This document shows positions 31,652-31,812 of a stretch of DNA of 31,812 bases, piece after piece. This stretch comes from an uncultured Mollicutes bacterium (GTDB taxonomy: Bacteria > Bacillota_I > Bacilli_A > RFN20 > CAG-288), in the NCBI GenBank assembly GCA_900549915.1, contig URQF01000004.1, positions 1 through 31,812 of the forward strand, written 5' to 3'. The position numbers were made by a program, and so were the translations under genes. Position 1 is the first letter of the stretch. Each line of letters starts with the position of its first letter. The notes under the pieces are model-generated. The model saw only the letters and a program-made list of their open reading frames with translations. It ran no database searches and was not told the DNA's origin.

Positions 31652-31812
31652 GTGAGAAAAACAGCATACCCGGAATTCATCCGCAGGTTTCGGCCCAAAG
31701 GCACCTGCCTGAAAAAGGCAGGCGATATTTACAATGTCTATCAGGTCACTTCGAAAAGAATGCCCGGGAAAAAGTATCCGGTTCCGCAGACCGGCCCGCT
31801 TCTCGGCTATAT
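31652..31812 (+). CDS. Transposase N-terminus, cut by window end
   Basis: The first 53 codons of a protein starting VRKTAYPEFIRRFRPKGTCL. The pattern F.PKGT.LKK.GDIYNVYQVTSKR....K.P...GPLLGYI matches the N-terminal DNA-binding region shared by several DDE transposases (the KGT-I-(x)-G-YY-Y pattern). It is a different type from the complete IS at 14110-15944. The GTG start has no ribosome site because the -10 box sits just before it. Base composition (over half G+C) is clearly richer than the neighbouring kinase gene, suggesting foreign origin. The rest of the gene lies beyond the window, so completeness cannot be judged; no inverted repeat could be identified. Confidence 0.6.
   Translation, partial: MRKTAYPEFIRRFRPKGTCLKKAGDIYNVYQVTSKRMPGKKYPVPQTGPLLGY

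Overview
The window looks like part of a compact, moderately AT-rich chromosome of a Bacillota bacterium, most likely a Bacilli/Erysipelotrichia-type lineage with a reduced genome. The evidence is the Bacilli-style block dnaX-ebfC-recR-tmk-holB-ricT-rsmI next to the SRP RNA and tadA, a class II lysyl-tRNA synthetase, frequent 1-4 nt overlaps between genes, and Shine-Dalgarno motifs of the AGGAGG type. Every frame with a recognisable product ends at a standard stop, including TGA (recR, holB, ABC permease), so there is no sign of a Mycoplasma-type code. The taxonomic placement is inference.

Layout. (1) Positions 1-10137, plus strand: SRP RNA, tadA, prfA, prmC, then a tightly packed DNA-replication, recombination and tRNA/rRNA-modification operon (dnaX to rsmI). 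A single unknown membrane protein on the opposite strand (2679-3602) sits inside it. (2) 10139-12963: a HAD phosphatase (minus), a tiny zinc-ribbon protein (plus) and glycerol kinase (minus), the last two separated by a bidirectional terminator. (3) 12964-17463: a disturbed, more AT-rich patch. It holds gene-poor DNA, an AAA-type ATPase cut short, a complete IS1634-like insertion sequence with 24-bp inverted repeats, and a secreted-type protein whose N-terminus is missing. (4) 17478-18512: an FtsX/MacB-like permease without a visible ATPase partner. (5) 18528-26016, minus strand: one apparent operon, lysS, an alpha/beta hydrolase, ABC exporter ATPase and permease, tldD, tldE. It starts at a TATAAT box near 26065 and ends at a hairpin inside the 3' end of the convergent permease gene. 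(6) 26143-28730: a cation-diffusion facilitator with manganese-type site residues (minus) and a two-gene operon of unknown proteins (plus). (7) 28803-31407, minus strand: an FGGY sugar kinase and a Gtf3-like glycosyltransferase one base apart. (8) 31652-end: the start of a second, unrelated transposase, cut by the window edge.

Most of the window is ordinary core genome. The parts worth a second look are the IS junction with both flanking genes broken, an internal copy of the IS end motif on the transposase promoter, the long disordered basic tail on RicT, the glycerol kinase without the usual PTS-regulatory histidine, the lysS-to-tldDE exporter/peptidase operon, the unknown two-gene operon with almost no 5' leader, and the end-of-window transposase with competing hairpins. 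I see no CRISPR array, no tRNA or rRNA gene, and no clear-cut new defence or mobile system.
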